NCBI GenBank assembly: GCA_025936115.1
Contig: JAICTZ010000017.1
Location: 62,001 to 126,000 of the forward strand
DNA: 64,000 nucleotides
Direction: 5' to 3'
Origin: Polyangiaceae bacterium
Lineage (GTDB): Bacteria; Myxococcota_A; Polyangia; Polyangiales; Polyangiaceae
Positions 1-8,868 of the stretch are shown in pieces. The stretch's first letter is position 1. Each line of letters starts with the position of its first letter. A model generated the notes under the pieces. The model did not search any database and was not told the DNA's origin. It was given only the letters and a program-made list of their open reading frames with translations. The translations under genes and the position numbers were made by a program.

Positions 1-465
1 AGCGACGTGCGCGTCGTGTGGAGGAATTTCCCGCTGCCGCAGCATCACCGCGCGCGACTCGCGGCCGGGGTTGCTCTCGCGGCGCGACGGCTCGGCGGCG
101 ACACGGCGTTCTGGGCCGTGACGCGCGCTCTGCTCGAACCGCGCGTCAAGCTCGACGACGACGAGCTCGCGCGCGCCGCGGCCCGCAGCGGTTTCGACGC
201 GACGAAGATCCTCTCCGTCGCGCGCGGCGGGACGTACGACGCAGAAATCGATCGCGACATCAAGCTCGGCGAAGCGCTCGCCGTGAGCGGCGCGCCGACT
301 TACTTCGTCAACGGACAACGCATCGCCGGAGCGCTGCCCGAGCCCGAGCTCCGCGCCCTGTTCGACCGCGAGCTGGCGCTCGGACGCCGCGTGCGAGCGC
401 AAGGTGCCGGCCTCGTCGCCGAGCTCGCCTGCGGCGCGCGCACGAGCGGCGCCTCACGCCGTTGA
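1..465 (+). CDS. DsbA-like thioredoxin-fold protein, 5' end cut off
   Basis: The reading frame is open from base 1, so the window begins inside the gene and the N-terminal part, including any CxxC redox motif, is missing. What remains, about 154 residues, matches the C-terminal half of DsbA-type proteins (the thioredoxin_4 type): an opening strand WRNFPLP, a helical insertion with an 'AFW' motif, and the cis-proline loop GAPTYFVNGQRIAGALP, which is the clearest signature. The product is probably a periplasmic thiol oxidoreductase, but redox activity cannot be judged without the missing CxxC. It is on the plus strand and converges with the next gene two bases after its stop. Confidence 0.75.
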   Translation, partial: SDVRVVWRNFPLPQHHRARLAAGVALAARRLGGDTAFWAVTRALLEPRVKLDDDELARAAARSGFDATKILSVARGGTYDAEIDRDIKLGEALAVSGAPTYFVNGQRIAGALPEPELRALFDRELALGRRVRAQGAGLVAELACGARTSGASRR

Positions 466-467
466 CG

Positions 468-1343
468 CTACTCCCCGCACGAAAAGCCGCGCACGATCCC
501 GAGCTCGAGGCTCGCGACCAGGCGGCCCTCCACCGTCGCACGGCCCGCGAATTGCCAGGGACCGGCCGATTTCTCGAGCCTGAGCACGAGCTCGTCGCCG
601 GCCCAGGCGAGCGCAGGCGTGCGCAGATGGAGTGCGCTCACGCGGAACTCACCGGGCACGAGCCGCGCGACGAGCTCCATGAACTCGCCGAGCAGCGTGC
701 TCGCGGGCAGCGTCGGGTATTGCTGAAAATGTCCGTGGCACGCGCTCGTCTCGACGATGAGTCGCGCCTCGGCGCCCTTCGAGTCGTGCGAGCACGCCGC
801 AAACGGGGGGTATGCCCGGTAGCTGCCCGTGTCGCCGAACGTGGCCGTACGCTGCGCAGCGAACAGCCGCGCGAACAACTGCTCCTCCACGATCGCATAC
901 GTGATGCGCAGGCGCGCGACGAGCTCGTGCGGCAGGCGCGCTTCGATTTGCACGCCGCCGCCCACCGGACCTTCCGACGTCACGACCGCGGCGTATTGCA
1001 TCGGCGTAGCGAACGCGGCGCTGCCGCCGAAGAACGTGCCTTCGATACTGCTTGCGAGGTAATAGCAGCGTGCCTCGTCCGGGCGCGCGAGGGCGAGACA
1101 AGCCGAGCCCGCGACCACGGCGTGCCGCGCGATTTCTGCGCTCGTTGCCGTCCCGAGCTCGCGGCCCGGATCCGTTTCCGCCGTGGCGAGCGCGCGCAGC
1201 TCGGCGCCGTCGAACACGCAGTCCTCGAGTGCGAAGTAGGGCGTCCCGTGCCCGACACGCGCGAGAACCTTCGCTGCCGCGGCGTCACGGTCGCGCCGTC
1301 CAAGCGGCTCCCGCAGGGCCGCCCACGGCGGGCTCGTGCGCAT
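468..1343 (-). CDS. Hotdog-fold (FabA/FabZ-like) protein of unknown substrate
   Basis: A 291-residue protein with no signal peptide or membrane segment. The C-terminal 90 residues resemble the FabZ/FabA hotdog pattern: CHGHFQQYPTLPAS followed by LLGEFMELVARL, then PALAWAGDELVLRLEK, which corresponds to the family's 'HFPG.P.LPG...E' helix and 'PV.PGD.L.l' strand. The N-terminal half may be a second, more diverged hotdog unit, because FabZ itself is only about 150 residues. The usual FabZ 'PGxPxMPG' glycines are changed here (QQYPTLPAS), so dehydratase activity is uncertain and a thioesterase or a PKS-type role is possible. It lies 112 bases downstream of the SurA-like gene on the same strand and may be the last gene of that run. 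Confidence 0.55.
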   Translation of the reverse strand: MRTSPPWAALREPLGRRDRDAAAAKVLARVGHGTPYFALEDCVFDGAELRALATAETDPGRELGTATSAEIARHAVVAGSACLALARPDEARCYYLASSIEGTFFGGSAAFATPMQYAAVVTSEGPVGGGVQIEARLPHELVARLRITYAIVEEQLFARLFAAQRTATFGDTGSYRAYPPFAACSHDSKGAEARLIVETSACHGHFQQYPTLPASTLLGEFMELVARLVPGEFRVSALHLRTPALAWAGDELVLRLEKSAGPWQFAGRATVEGRLVASLELGIVRGFSCGE

Positions 1344-1455
1344 CGTCCATGTCTCTGCGCTCGCGCCAGCAGACGTTCAATGGTCATTACGTGAGCCGCG
1401 TCATTCGAGCGCGCTCGTGGCAGACGCGCGAAGTTTCGCGTTTGGGCGTTCGGGT

Positions 1456-2439
1456 TCAGAGCCGAACTTCGACGTGCTGCTGGCGGCGCAAGTTGTCGAG
1501 CCAGGAACGTCGCGCCTGCGTCATCTTTTCGAGGTAGACGCGCTGGGCGAGCTCGCTCCGCGCCTCGTCGAACGTCGGCAGCGACGTTTCTTCGCGTTCG
1601 ATTAGTTTGAGCACGGCAAAGCCCGACGGCACGACGACGACGGCCGACGGCTGACCCACTTCGAGTGACGCGACGATGCGTCGCAGCTGCGGCGTGAGCT
1701 CGGCGAGGTGCGTCGCCGCGAGCAGCCCGCCGTTCTGGCGCGTCGCCGGATCGTCCGAAAAGCGTCGCACGAGCTCGCCGAAATCCCGCGTGCGGGCCGC
1801 GCGGCTCACGTTTTCAGCGAGCGCGCGCCGCCCGCTGATTTCGGCGGCTTGCGCGCCGGGCCGCAAGCCGACGAGCACCCACGCCACCTTGAACGCGAGC
1901 TTCTCCCGTTCCTCGAGCACGAGGCGCTGGTAGGCCATGCGCAGGTCGTCTTCGCTCACGCGAATGCGTCCCTGCAGGCGCACGTTGATGAGCTTGGTTT
2001 GGAGCAGCTGCCGGCGGAGCTCGTCGCGATAGGAGGCTTCGTCCAGGCCGGTGCGGCGCGCCTCGGCGAGCAGCCGATCGACGGAAACGCTATTTTGCGA
2101 CGCGACCTTGGCGAGCGCTTCGTCCACCTCGTGCGGCGTCACGGCGACCTTGGCTTGGATCGCGGCGCGTTGCTCGAGCTCCTCGTCGACGAGCTTCTCG
2201 ATCAGGCCCTTGTAAAGCTGGGAGATGGCGGCGTTGCGTTGCGCGCCGCTCGGCACCTGCTGCTGGATCTGCACCATGAACGGCTGCGCACGCCCGCGCA
2301 GATCGCTCAGCAGGATCGCGTGCTCCCCGACGACGGCGACGACGCGCTCGACGACCGTCGCCTGCGCCGCCGTGGCCCAGGCGAGCGCGGCCGCGCAGGC
2401 GACGAACCGCAAAACCATCGGCATTTTCGGCGCGTTCAT
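1456..2439 (-). CDS. SurA-like periplasmic chaperone / parvulin peptidyl-prolyl isomerase
   Basis: A 327-residue exported protein. Residues 1-27 form a signal peptide ending in AQA, and VVERVVAVVGEHAILLSDL then opens a SurA N-terminal chaperone domain that runs to about residue 165. One parvulin (PpiC) domain follows at about 180-290, with FSDDPATRQNGG and a closing segment VPSGFAVLKLIEREE. E. coli SurA has two parvulin domains, so this is the shorter one-domain form common in deltaproteobacteria. The likely role is folding of outer-membrane proteins. The gene begins four bases after the stop of the upstream lipoprotein gene, so the two are probably co-transcribed. Confidence 0.88.
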   Translation of the reverse strand: MNAPKMPMVLRFVACAAALAWATAAQATVVERVVAVVGEHAILLSDLRGRAQPFMVQIQQQVPSGAQRNAAISQLYKGLIEKLVDEELEQRAAIQAKVAVTPHEVDEALAKVASQNSVSVDRLLAEARRTGLDEASYRDELRRQLLQTKLINVRLQGRIRVSEDDLRMAYQRLVLEEREKLAFKVAWVLVGLRPGAQAAEISGRRALAENVSRAARTRDFGELVRRFSDDPATRQNGGLLAATHLAELTPQLRRIVASLEVGQPSAVVVVPSGFAVLKLIEREETSLPTFDEARSELAQRVYLEKMTQARRSWLDNLRRQQHVEVRL

Positions 2440-2443
2440 GCCG

Positions 2444-3022
2444 CTAGAGCCTCATGTCGTCGCGTGCGGCCATCGTGACGAAGTAGTTGCGCGGCCAGTG
2501 CCGGTAATAGGTCGCCTGCATCACCTGCATGCCGTCCGTCTTGTCGACGTCGTCGGTCAGCTTGCCGATGACGCGCACGAGCGAACCCGGCGCGAGGCTC
2601 TCTTTGCCGATCTCGTCGGCCGCGCGGAGCTTCACGCTCGCGTGAATCACCGCGAACTCGTGATCGCTCACGGTCACACGGCAGGTATCTTCGTCCATTT
2701 GATCGCAGAGGTTTCGGGTGGCGAGCGTGCGCACGCTGAGCGTCAAGTAAGCCATGCCGCCGGGGCCTTGGCCACGTTGCTTCACCACTCCGAAAATACT
2801 CACGGGCTGGCCCTTCCAGCTCGCCGGCTCGCGCTCGATCATGACCGGGTCGTATTCTTTCGCGCCGCGCGCCGCGCTCTTCTCCTCGGAGAGCGGCGAA
2901 TACGTCCGGCTGAAGCCGTACGGACCCGCGGTGTGGCATCCGCTGAGCGCGAGGCAGCCCGCCACGAGGGCTAGAGCCAAGGAGCGAACGGGTGGCGAAC
3001 TTTTGCGCCAGAGCGCCGGCAT
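2444..3022 (-). CDS. Lipoprotein with a probable OB-fold-like domain, unknown function
   Basis: A 192-residue protein with a clear lipoprotein signal: a basic N-terminus, the hydrophobic run LALALVAG and the lipobox LSGC at Cys29. The mature part has the pattern PASWKGQPVSIFGVV and, 80 residues on, APGSLVRVIGKLTDD. This is how OB-fold nucleic-acid or periplasmic stress domains alternate strands ('G..V.v.G.v'), but I recognise no named family. It sits between the BatA-like gene (13 bases upstream) and the SurA-like gene (4 bases downstream), which points to a role in envelope maintenance. Confidence 0.7.
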   Translation of the reverse strand: MPALWRKSSPPVRSLALALVAGCLALSGCHTAGPYGFSRTYSPLSEEKSAARGAKEYDPVMIEREPASWKGQPVSIFGVVKQRGQGPGGMAYLTLSVRTLATRNLCDQMDEDTCRVTVSDHEFAVIHASVKLRAADEIGKESLAPGSLVRVIGKLTDDVDKTDGMQVMQATYYRHWPRNYFVTMAARDDMRL

Positions 3023-3035
3023 GGGGCCCCGGGTG

Positions 3036-4973
3036 TTAGCGGAACCCGGGCCGGGCGTCGACCCGCACGGCCCGCAGCAGGAGCTCGAGGGCGAGCAGGG
3101 CGAGCAGGGCGTAGGCGAGCTCGGCCGAAACGTCGAGGAGCTGGCCGGCAGGCGCCCCGCCGGCGTTGCGCGCGCCCGCCGGGGGCGGGGAGGGTTCGAG
3201 CGTGAGCTCTTGCGGGTCGAGCGTCACCGTTCGCTGCTCCTCACCCCGTTCGGTGGTGAGCCGGTAGCTGCCGCGGAGCGACGGCGTCGCCGTGCGACCG
3301 CGATCCGGCGACTCGACGAGCCGTAGCGGGCCGTCGGGGCCGACGATCACGGGACGCTCGCTGCCGAACACCCACGTCGTGCCGGCGACGCTCGTCGTGA
3401 GGCCGCGCCGGCGGCGCGCCGTGTCGAGCAAGTGATCGATGAGCGCGACGAAGCCGGGCCGGAGCGCGAAGTCGCTCACCTCGACCGAGCTCGGGAGCGT
3501 GATGGTCGTCACGAGCCCGCGGCCGAGCTCGCGGTCGACGATGAACGGCGCGCCGTCGCTCCATGTCGCGGTGACACGCGTGCCCGGCGCGTGCCCCGCG
3601 TCGAGCAGCGTGCGCCCTTGCGGCTTGAGCTCGCCCAAGCTGCGCGCTTCCGCGCCGAGCCAGCCGAGCGACGCCACGTTCGCGCCGTGCGCCGCGGGTG
3701 CCAGCTGCCAGCGCACCGTACCGAACGCGAACGGCTCGAGTGTCGCGCCGATGCGCCGTGCCTCGGCGCGCGGTCCGACGAGCGCGGCGGCCAAACCGCC
3801 GCGCTCGACGAACGTCGTGAGCGCTTCGCGCGCCTCGGGGCCGAGCCCCGCCGGATCGTCGAGCAAGACGAGTGCGTCGTGTTCGAGCTCGGAGGCCTGA
3901 TCGGGCACGACCGTGAGCGGATGCAGCGTTACGTCGCGCTCGAGCGCACCGATGACCTGCTCGACGAGCGGAGCGCCGCCCGTGACGGCCCCGCTCTCCG
4001 TTTGGTCAGCGAGCACGGCGACGCCGAGCCCGACCGTGTCGGGTGCCACCGGCGCCGTGTCGTCCTCCGTGAGCGCGTCCTCGCCGTCGAGGCGGAGCGA
4101 GAGCGGAGACGCGGCGGACGGCGGCACGGCGAGCGAGACGCTCGCGACGCCGCCGCGCGCTTCTAGGCCGAGCTTAGCGACCCGCGTCCCCTTCGCGAGG
4201 AGCTCGAGCGTGCGGCCGCGCGCAGCTTCGGCGTTCGTGCAGGCGAGCGTCACGGCGACGCTCGTGCCGCGCCGCTCGGCAGACGCGATGCCGCAGTCCG
4301 GCAGCCGCTCGGCGAGCGCGGGCAGCGGCACCCACGGCGCCGGATCGCCCGCGGGCACGGCGGGCGCCGCAAAATCGCTGAGCACGACCAGGCGCCGCTC
4401 GCGCCCCGCGCCGCTCGCGAAGCTCGAACGGGCGAGCGAAACGGCGCCGGCCAGATCGGTCGCTCGGTCGCTCGGTGCGAGCTCTTTCAGTGTGCGGCGC
4501 GCCAGGGCGAGATCAGTCGTGGCGGCGAGCGCGACACGTGCGGGCGCCCCCGCGAGCAGGATCGCGACGGAATCGCCCTCGCGCGTGGAGTCGAGCAGTC
4601 GTGCCGCCGCGTCGCGCGCTCGTTCGAAGCGTGACGGCTTGCCCTTCGGCGCCGCGCGCATGCTGAGCGAATCGTCGAGCACGATCGCGACGGCGAGCGA
4701 GCCGCCTGCACCGCGCGCGAGCGAAAGCCTGGAGCAGCGGACGAGCGGCGTCGCGCCGAGCACGGCGAGCCCGACGATCGTGAGCGCACGCAACGAAAAG
4801 AGCGCGCGATCTTCGAGGTGACGCTCGCGACGCGTCGATGTCTGCGTGGCTTTGACCAAAGCGGCGGGCGGAAACGGCAGCTCGGCGGCGCGGCCGCGGC
4901 GCAAGAAATGCGCGACGAGCGGCAGCACGACGAGAGCCCCGACCGCGAGCGCGGCAGCGACCAGGAAGTTCAC
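3036..4973 (-). CDS. BatA-like membrane protein with von Willebrand factor A domain
   Basis: A 645-residue protein. I chose the GTG start at 4973 because its GTGA overlaps the stop of the upstream DUF58 gene by four bases, and because the product then begins with the membrane helix typical of BatA/aerotolerance N-termini (NFLVAAALAVGALVVLPLV). A second helix lies at about 55-75. A VWA domain follows with an intact MIDAS motif DDSLSM at about residue 95, and a glutamine-amidotransferase-like region comes after it. There is one C-terminal membrane helix. Family members sit in moxR-DUF58-vwa operons and are thought to act in envelope stress or protein maturation. No moxR ATPase is present beside it here. 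Confidence 0.82.
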   Translation of the reverse strand: MNFLVAAALAVGALVVLPLVAHFLRRGRAAELPFPPAALVKATQTSTRRERHLEDRALFSLRALTIVGLAVLGATPLVRCSRLSLARGAGGSLAVAIVLDDSLSMRAAPKGKPSRFERARDAAARLLDSTREGDSVAILLAGAPARVALAATTDLALARRTLKELAPSDRATDLAGAVSLARSSFASGAGRERRLVVLSDFAAPAVPAGDPAPWVPLPALAERLPDCGIASAERRGTSVAVTLACTNAEAARGRTLELLAKGTRVAKLGLEARGGVASVSLAVPPSAASPLSLRLDGEDALTEDDTAPVAPDTVGLGVAVLADQTESGAVTGGAPLVEQVIGALERDVTLHPLTVVPDQASELEHDALVLLDDPAGLGPEAREALTTFVERGGLAAALVGPRAEARRIGATLEPFAFGTVRWQLAPAAHGANVASLGWLGAEARSLGELKPQGRTLLDAGHAPGTRVTATWSDGAPFIVDRELGRGLVTTITLPSSVEVSDFALRPGFVALIDHLLDTARRRRGLTTSVAGTTWVFGSERPVIVGPDGPLRLVESPDRGRTATPSLRGSYRLTTERGEEQRTVTLDPQELTLEPSPPPAGARNAGGAPAGQLLDVSAELAYALLALLALELLLRAVRVDARPGFR

Positions 4974-5872
4974 GCGCCGGCTCCGCTGATGCCTTCGAGC
5001 ACCCGGCGCACGACGGCTCCGGGGTCCTCTCCCGTCGAGGCGCGGAGAAAGCGAGCGCCGCGCGCGACGAACCCGTCCCGCCATTTCGCGGTGTGCTCGG
5101 CGAGCGCGGCTTCGTAGTCCGCGCGCGCGCGCGGCGCGTCGGTATCGACCACGAGGTCCGACTCGAGCGCCCTGAGCCGCACCGGCCCCTTGAACGGCAG
5201 ATCAATCTCGTCCGGGTCGAGCACCTCGACGGCGACCAAGGCGCGCTGGCGGCCCGAGAGCGCGCCGAGCTCCTCGAGCGCGCTCGCCGGCAAATCCAAG
5301 AAATCGCTGAATACCACCGTGATCGAGCCCGCGGGCGAGCTCCGTCCGAGGCGCGTCACGAGCTGCGTCAGCCGCTCGGGGCTCACGCTGCCGCCCGCGC
5401 GGGCGTGCTCGAGCGCGCTCACGATGCGCTCGAACGTCGGCATGCCCGTGCCCCAGGGCAGCGGCAAGCCATGATCGCCGATGAACTCGAGGGCGACGCG
5501 ATCGCCGCCACGGAGCGCGATCCAAGCGAGCGCCGCGCCGACGACGGCCGCGAACGCGAGCTTCGCGCCACGGGCGCGTGAGCCGGCGAAGCTCATCGAC
5601 GCCGTCACGTCGAGCACGAGGCGCACGCTGCGATCCGTGTCGGTCTCGAACTCGCGCACGACGCGCAGGCCGTGGCGCATGAGCGCGTGGCGATCGAGGA
5701 AGCGTAAATCGTCGCCCTGCGTGTACGCGCGGTAGCCCGCGAATTCGACGCCGGCGCCGCGGCGGAGGCTTCGGTGCGGTCCTGCCCAGAGCCCCTCGGC
5801 GGCGCTGCGCGCTCGGAGCCGCAGCGGCGCGAGCGCGCCCCAGTCGAGCTCCTGGTCGAAACGCTCAGTCAC
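4970..5872 (-). CDS. DUF58 domain protein
   Basis: A 300-residue cytoplasmic protein whose N-terminal third carries the DUF58 pattern: EFAGYRAYTQGDDLRFLDRH, then a basic stretch, VREFETDTD and LVLDVTASM. The last of these is a MIDAS-like strand, since DUF58 proteins have a VWA-like fold. The GTG start at 5872 forms a GTGA overlap with the stop of the LysM gene, and the gene ends in another GTGA overlap with the BatA-like gene, so the three are translationally coupled. DUF58 proteins usually work with a MoxR AAA+ ATPase and VWA membrane proteins. The direct biochemical role of the family is not established. Confidence 0.85.
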   Translation of the reverse strand: MTERFDQELDWGALAPLRLRARSAAEGLWAGPHRSLRRGAGVEFAGYRAYTQGDDLRFLDRHALMRHGLRVVREFETDTDRSVRLVLDVTASMSFAGSRARGAKLAFAAVVGAALAWIALRGGDRVALEFIGDHGLPLPWGTGMPTFERIVSALEHARAGGSVSPERLTQLVTRLGRSSPAGSITVVFSDFLDLPASALEELGALSGRQRALVAVEVLDPDEIDLPFKGPVRLRALESDLVVDTDAPRARADYEAALAEHTAKWRDGFVARGARFLRASTGEDPGAVVRRVLEGISGAGA

Positions 5873-6789
5873 GGCGTCGCGCGTTCGCACGCGGCGATGA
5901 TTTTCGGGCTGACCACGGTGGGATCGAGGTGTACGGCGCGGTCGCGCTTGCGCCACTCGCTGCACGCCGCGGCGGCGAGTCCCGGCGCGTCGAGCGCGAC
6001 GTACGCTTCCGTGAGCTTCTGTTCCACGAGCGCGCGCTGCGGCTCGGTGAGCGCGCCGCTCGCGACGAAGCGCACGCCGCGCGTCACGGCCTCGGCGTAG
6101 CGTCCGGCGCGCACGTCGGCGACGAGCGCCGGCAACTCCTGCGCGATGTGCTGTTGCGTTTTGCGCGCTCCGCCGCCTGCCTCCGTGCATTCGATCGCGG
6201 CGGCGGCGGCCGCGGCTTTGCGCCCGGCCTCGGTCAGCGTCAGATCGGTGATGGGGACGAGCAGCACGTCGCCTTCGAGCGGCTTCTTGCCGCCGAGGCC
6301 GTTGTAGTGGTCGAGCGTCCACGCCTTGTTCATGTCGCCGAGGTGCCGGTAGGCGATGGTCGTGAGGTCTTCCTTCTCGCCGACGACGACGCGCAAATTG
6401 TAGGGCACGGCGATCTCGGAGCCGTCCTCGGGGGCGAGCCATGGACTCGAGCCGTTGGCGGCGCTCAGGGCGTCCGCGCGCGACGGAGAGCCCAGGAGCT
6501 CCGCGGCCAGCGTTTCCCAGCTTTCGCCGCGCACGATGCGGTGGTGGCCGAGCGCTGGCACTTCGAGCCGCATGCCGGGTACGATCGGCGTGCCGCGGCG
6601 GGCGTCGAGGAAGTTCGCCGCGACGAGCAGCCGCTCTTGTTGGATCCGGCCGTAGTAGCGCTCGGCGATCGAGGCGAGCGTGTCCCCCGGCGCGACCACG
6701 TAGCTGAACGCGCGCGCCGTCCCGGCCGAGAGCACGAGCCCGAGCGCGAGCGCCCACGCCGTCACGCACGCGCGCGGCGACTCACTCAT
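5869..6789 (-). CDS. Exported LysM-repeat protein
   Basis: A 306-residue protein with a signal peptide (cleavage near TARA-FS, residue 28), followed by LysM modules. The first is unmistakable: YVVAPGDTLASIAERYYG to PGMRLEVP, residues 30-75. A second (HHRIVRGESWETLAAELLG) and a third, weaker one (VGEKEDLTTIAYRHLGDM) extend to about residue 182. The remainder is helical and not assigned. LysM domains bind peptidoglycan, so this probably anchors in the cell wall. The start overlaps the 3' end of the upstream GT2 gene by eight bases, and the stop overlaps the DUF58 start. Confidence 0.82.
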   Translation of the reverse strand: MSESPRACVTAWALALGLVLSAGTARAFSYVVAPGDTLASIAERYYGRIQQERLLVAANFLDARRGTPIVPGMRLEVPALGHHRIVRGESWETLAAELLGSPSRADALSAANGSSPWLAPEDGSEIAVPYNLRVVVGEKEDLTTIAYRHLGDMNKAWTLDHYNGLGGKKPLEGDVLLVPITDLTLTEAGRKAAAAAAAIECTEAGGGARKTQQHIAQELPALVADVRAGRYAEAVTRGVRFVASGALTEPQRALVEQKLTEAYVALDAPGLAAAACSEWRKRDRAVHLDPTVVSPKIIAACERATP

Positions 6790-7729
6790 CGTCCCTCCTC
6801 CGGACCACGCGCTTGGCCTCGAGCAGCTCCTCGAGCAGTCGGCGATTGACCGACTGCAAATCCGCGATGAACGCGAGCAGCCCCGTCTGAAACCCGAAAA
6901 TCATGAACACGGCCGCGAGGATCACCGACTGCACGTGCCCCATGCCGTGCTCGAACAGGTAGTAATAGAGAAAGCGCAGGCCGAGCACGATGCCCGCGAC
7001 GAATAGCGTGCTCGCGAGCGTCATGAAGAACTGAAACGGCCGGTAAATGATGCCGATGCGCAGCATCGTCACGATCGAGCGCCGCACGTAGGAGGTGATG
7101 CTCCGCACGAGGCGCGACGGCCGCAAATCGCCGTTGACGCGGATGGGTACGGACACGACCGTCATGTTCTTTTGCCCGGCCTGGATGATCGTCTCGAGCG
7201 TGTAGGTGTAGGCGCTGAAGACGTTGAGGCTTGCGGCCGCTTCGCGCGAGAACGCACGAAAGCCGCTCGGTGCGTCGGCGACGGTCGTCCCGCTCACGCG
7301 CTTGACGACGGCGCTGCCGAGCTTTTGCAACAGCTTCTTGACGGGCGAGAAGTGCTCGATGGTCCCGATCGGGCGCGCGCCGATCACGATGTCAGCCCGC
7401 CGTTCGAGGATGGGCGCGATGAGCGCGGGGATGTCGTCGGCGTTGTACTGGTTGTCGGCGTCCGTGTTGACGACGATGTCGGCGCCGAGCTCGAGGCAGG
7501 AGCGGATGCCGAGCATGAACGTGCGCGCGAGGCCCTGGTTGCGCGGAAAGCCGACCACGTGCTGGACGCCGAGGGATTTTGCGACCTCGACCGTGCGATC
7601 GGTGCTGCCGTCGTTGATGACGAGGACCTCGATGCTGGACACGCCCGGCAACGATTTCGGCAGCGCGGCGAGCGTGATCGGCAGCGACGCTTCCTCGTTG
7701 TGACACGGGATCTGGATGAACAGCCTCAT
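6782..7729 (-). CDS. GT2 glycosyltransferase with C-terminal membrane helices (polyprenyl-phosphate sugar transferase type)
   Basis: A 315-residue protein. The GT-A fold starts at residue 3 with IQIPCHNEEASLP and continues with the nucleotide-binding VINDGSTD and the metal-binding NTDADNQY (DxD type). Two membrane helices at about 235-255 and 270-290 follow, as in dolichol/undecaprenyl-phosphate mannosyl- or glucosyltransferases. The probable reaction is transfer of a sugar from a nucleotide donor to a polyprenyl phosphate on the cytoplasmic face, supplying the GT-C enzymes encoded nearby. It is the first gene of the minus-strand envelope run and diverges from the flippase-like gene across 122 bases. 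Confidence 0.87.
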   Translation of the reverse strand: MRLFIQIPCHNEEASLPITLAALPKSLPGVSSIEVLVINDGSTDRTVEVAKSLGVQHVVGFPRNQGLARTFMLGIRSCLELGADIVVNTDADNQYNADDIPALIAPILERRADIVIGARPIGTIEHFSPVKKLLQKLGSAVVKRVSGTTVADAPSGFRAFSREAAASLNVFSAYTYTLETIIQAGQKNMTVVSVPIRVNGDLRPSRLVRSITSYVRRSIVTMLRIGIIYRPFQFFMTLASTLFVAGIVLGLRFLYYYLFEHGMGHVQSVILAAVFMIFGFQTGLLAFIADLQSVNRRLLEELLEAKRVVRRRDDE

Positions 7730-7851
7730 GGTCCGGCGGAGCGCGCCATGGGCACCTCGGGGCTATGGCGACGGCCCGGACTACTACCACGGTTTCAGCC
7801 TCGTGCGCCCCGCCGCCCGGATCTGATACATGAGCGGGCGGCCTCGCTGGC

Positions 7852-8868
7852 ATGCCCCAAGAAGGATCGGAAAACCGCGCAGAGCCCGCGCCGGCGCTCG
7901 CTGGGAACGGCGCCGAGCGTGACGCTCGCCCGTCCCGCGTCCGCGGCATCGTGGCGCTCGTCCTCCAGCTCGTCTGCGTCGCCTACGTCGGGCGCGTACT
8001 CTACCGCGAGCGCGCCGAGCTCGCCTCCGCGCTCGAGCTCAGCGCCGGCGCCATTTTCGCGCTGCTCGCCCTGAACACGATCGCGCACCTGCAGCGCGCC
8101 TACGAGTTCACGTACATGCTGCGCCGGCTCGGCGTGCGCGAGCCGTTCGGCGAAGGCTTTCTGCTGACGGGCGCGGGCTTTCTGCTCAATCACCTGCCGT
8201 TCAACGCCGGGCTCGTCATGCGCGCGACGGTGCTCAAGCGTGACCACGCGCTGCCGTACACCTCGTACCTCGCGCTCGTGATGGTGAACGCGCTCGTCAA
8301 CGTCGCGATGGCCGCGGTGATGGGTCTCTTGTCCGTCGCATTCTCGGCGGCGGAGAGCAGCGCGCGACTGCCGCTCGCCGTAGCGTTCTGTGCCGTCCTC
8401 GTCGCCGCCGTTGCGCTGGCGTTCGTGCCGACCGGCTGGGTACCGGCGCGTTCCGGCTTCGTGTGGAACCGCCTGCGCACCCTCGGCACCGGCGTTCGGC
8501 TCGTGCGCGGCGACGCGCCGAACCTCGCGCTGCTCGGCCTGCTCGCGTTCACGAAAGTCGCCGTTACGGCCGTACGCATGTGGATTTGCTTCGGCGCGCT
8601 CCAGACGGAACTTTCGCCGCTCGCCGCCGCGCTGCTGTCTTCGACCACCATCGTCTTTTCGCTCGTGAACGTCACGCCGGGTAACCTCGGCCTACGCGAA
8701 GTCGCCATGGCCGCGGTCTCGACGTTACTCGGCACGAGCTACGAGGTCGGTATCGCCGCAGCCAGCATCGATCGCGCGGTGCTGCTCCTCTACACGGTCG
8801 TGTCCGGCCTGCCGGGACTCTACTCGCTGCGGCGCCGCGGCCCCTTCAAGGCGAGCGCCGCGCGATGA
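7852..8868 (+). CDS. Flippase-like integral membrane protein (LPG-synthase TM family)
   Basis: A 338-residue protein with a short charged cytoplasmic N-terminus and about eight membrane helices. The most diagnostic part is near the C-terminus: STTIVFSLVNVTPGNLGLRE, the 'P.g.G..E' motif of the lysylphosphatidylglycerol-synthase transmembrane (YbhN/UPF0104) family. These proteins are suspected lipid or polyprenyl-glycan translocases when they occur without a synthase domain, as here. The stop overlaps the start of the next GT-C gene (ATGA), so the two are coupled. A second family member lies at 59800-60783, also beside a GT-C-like gene. Confidence 0.8.
   Translation: MPQEGSENRAEPAPALAGNGAERDARPSRVRGIVALVLQLVCVAYVGRVLYRERAELASALELSAGAIFALLALNTIAHLQRAYEFTYMLRRLGVREPFGEGFLLTGAGFLLNHLPFNAGLVMRATVLKRDHALPYTSYLALVMVNALVNVAMAAVMGLLSVAFSAAESSARLPLAVAFCAVLVAAVALAFVPTGWVPARSGFVWNRLRTLGTGVRLVRGDAPNLALLGLLAFTKVAVTAVRMWICFGALQTELSPLAAALLSSTTIVFSLVNVTPGNLGLREVAMAAVSTLLGTSYEVGIAAASIDRAVLLLYTVVSGLPGLYSLRRRGPFKASAAR

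Noticed and set aside
18..1394. 458-codon plus-strand frame across the first two genes
   Set aside because: Arg-rich out-of-frame shadow; the DsbA-like and hotdog frames carry the recognisable domains.
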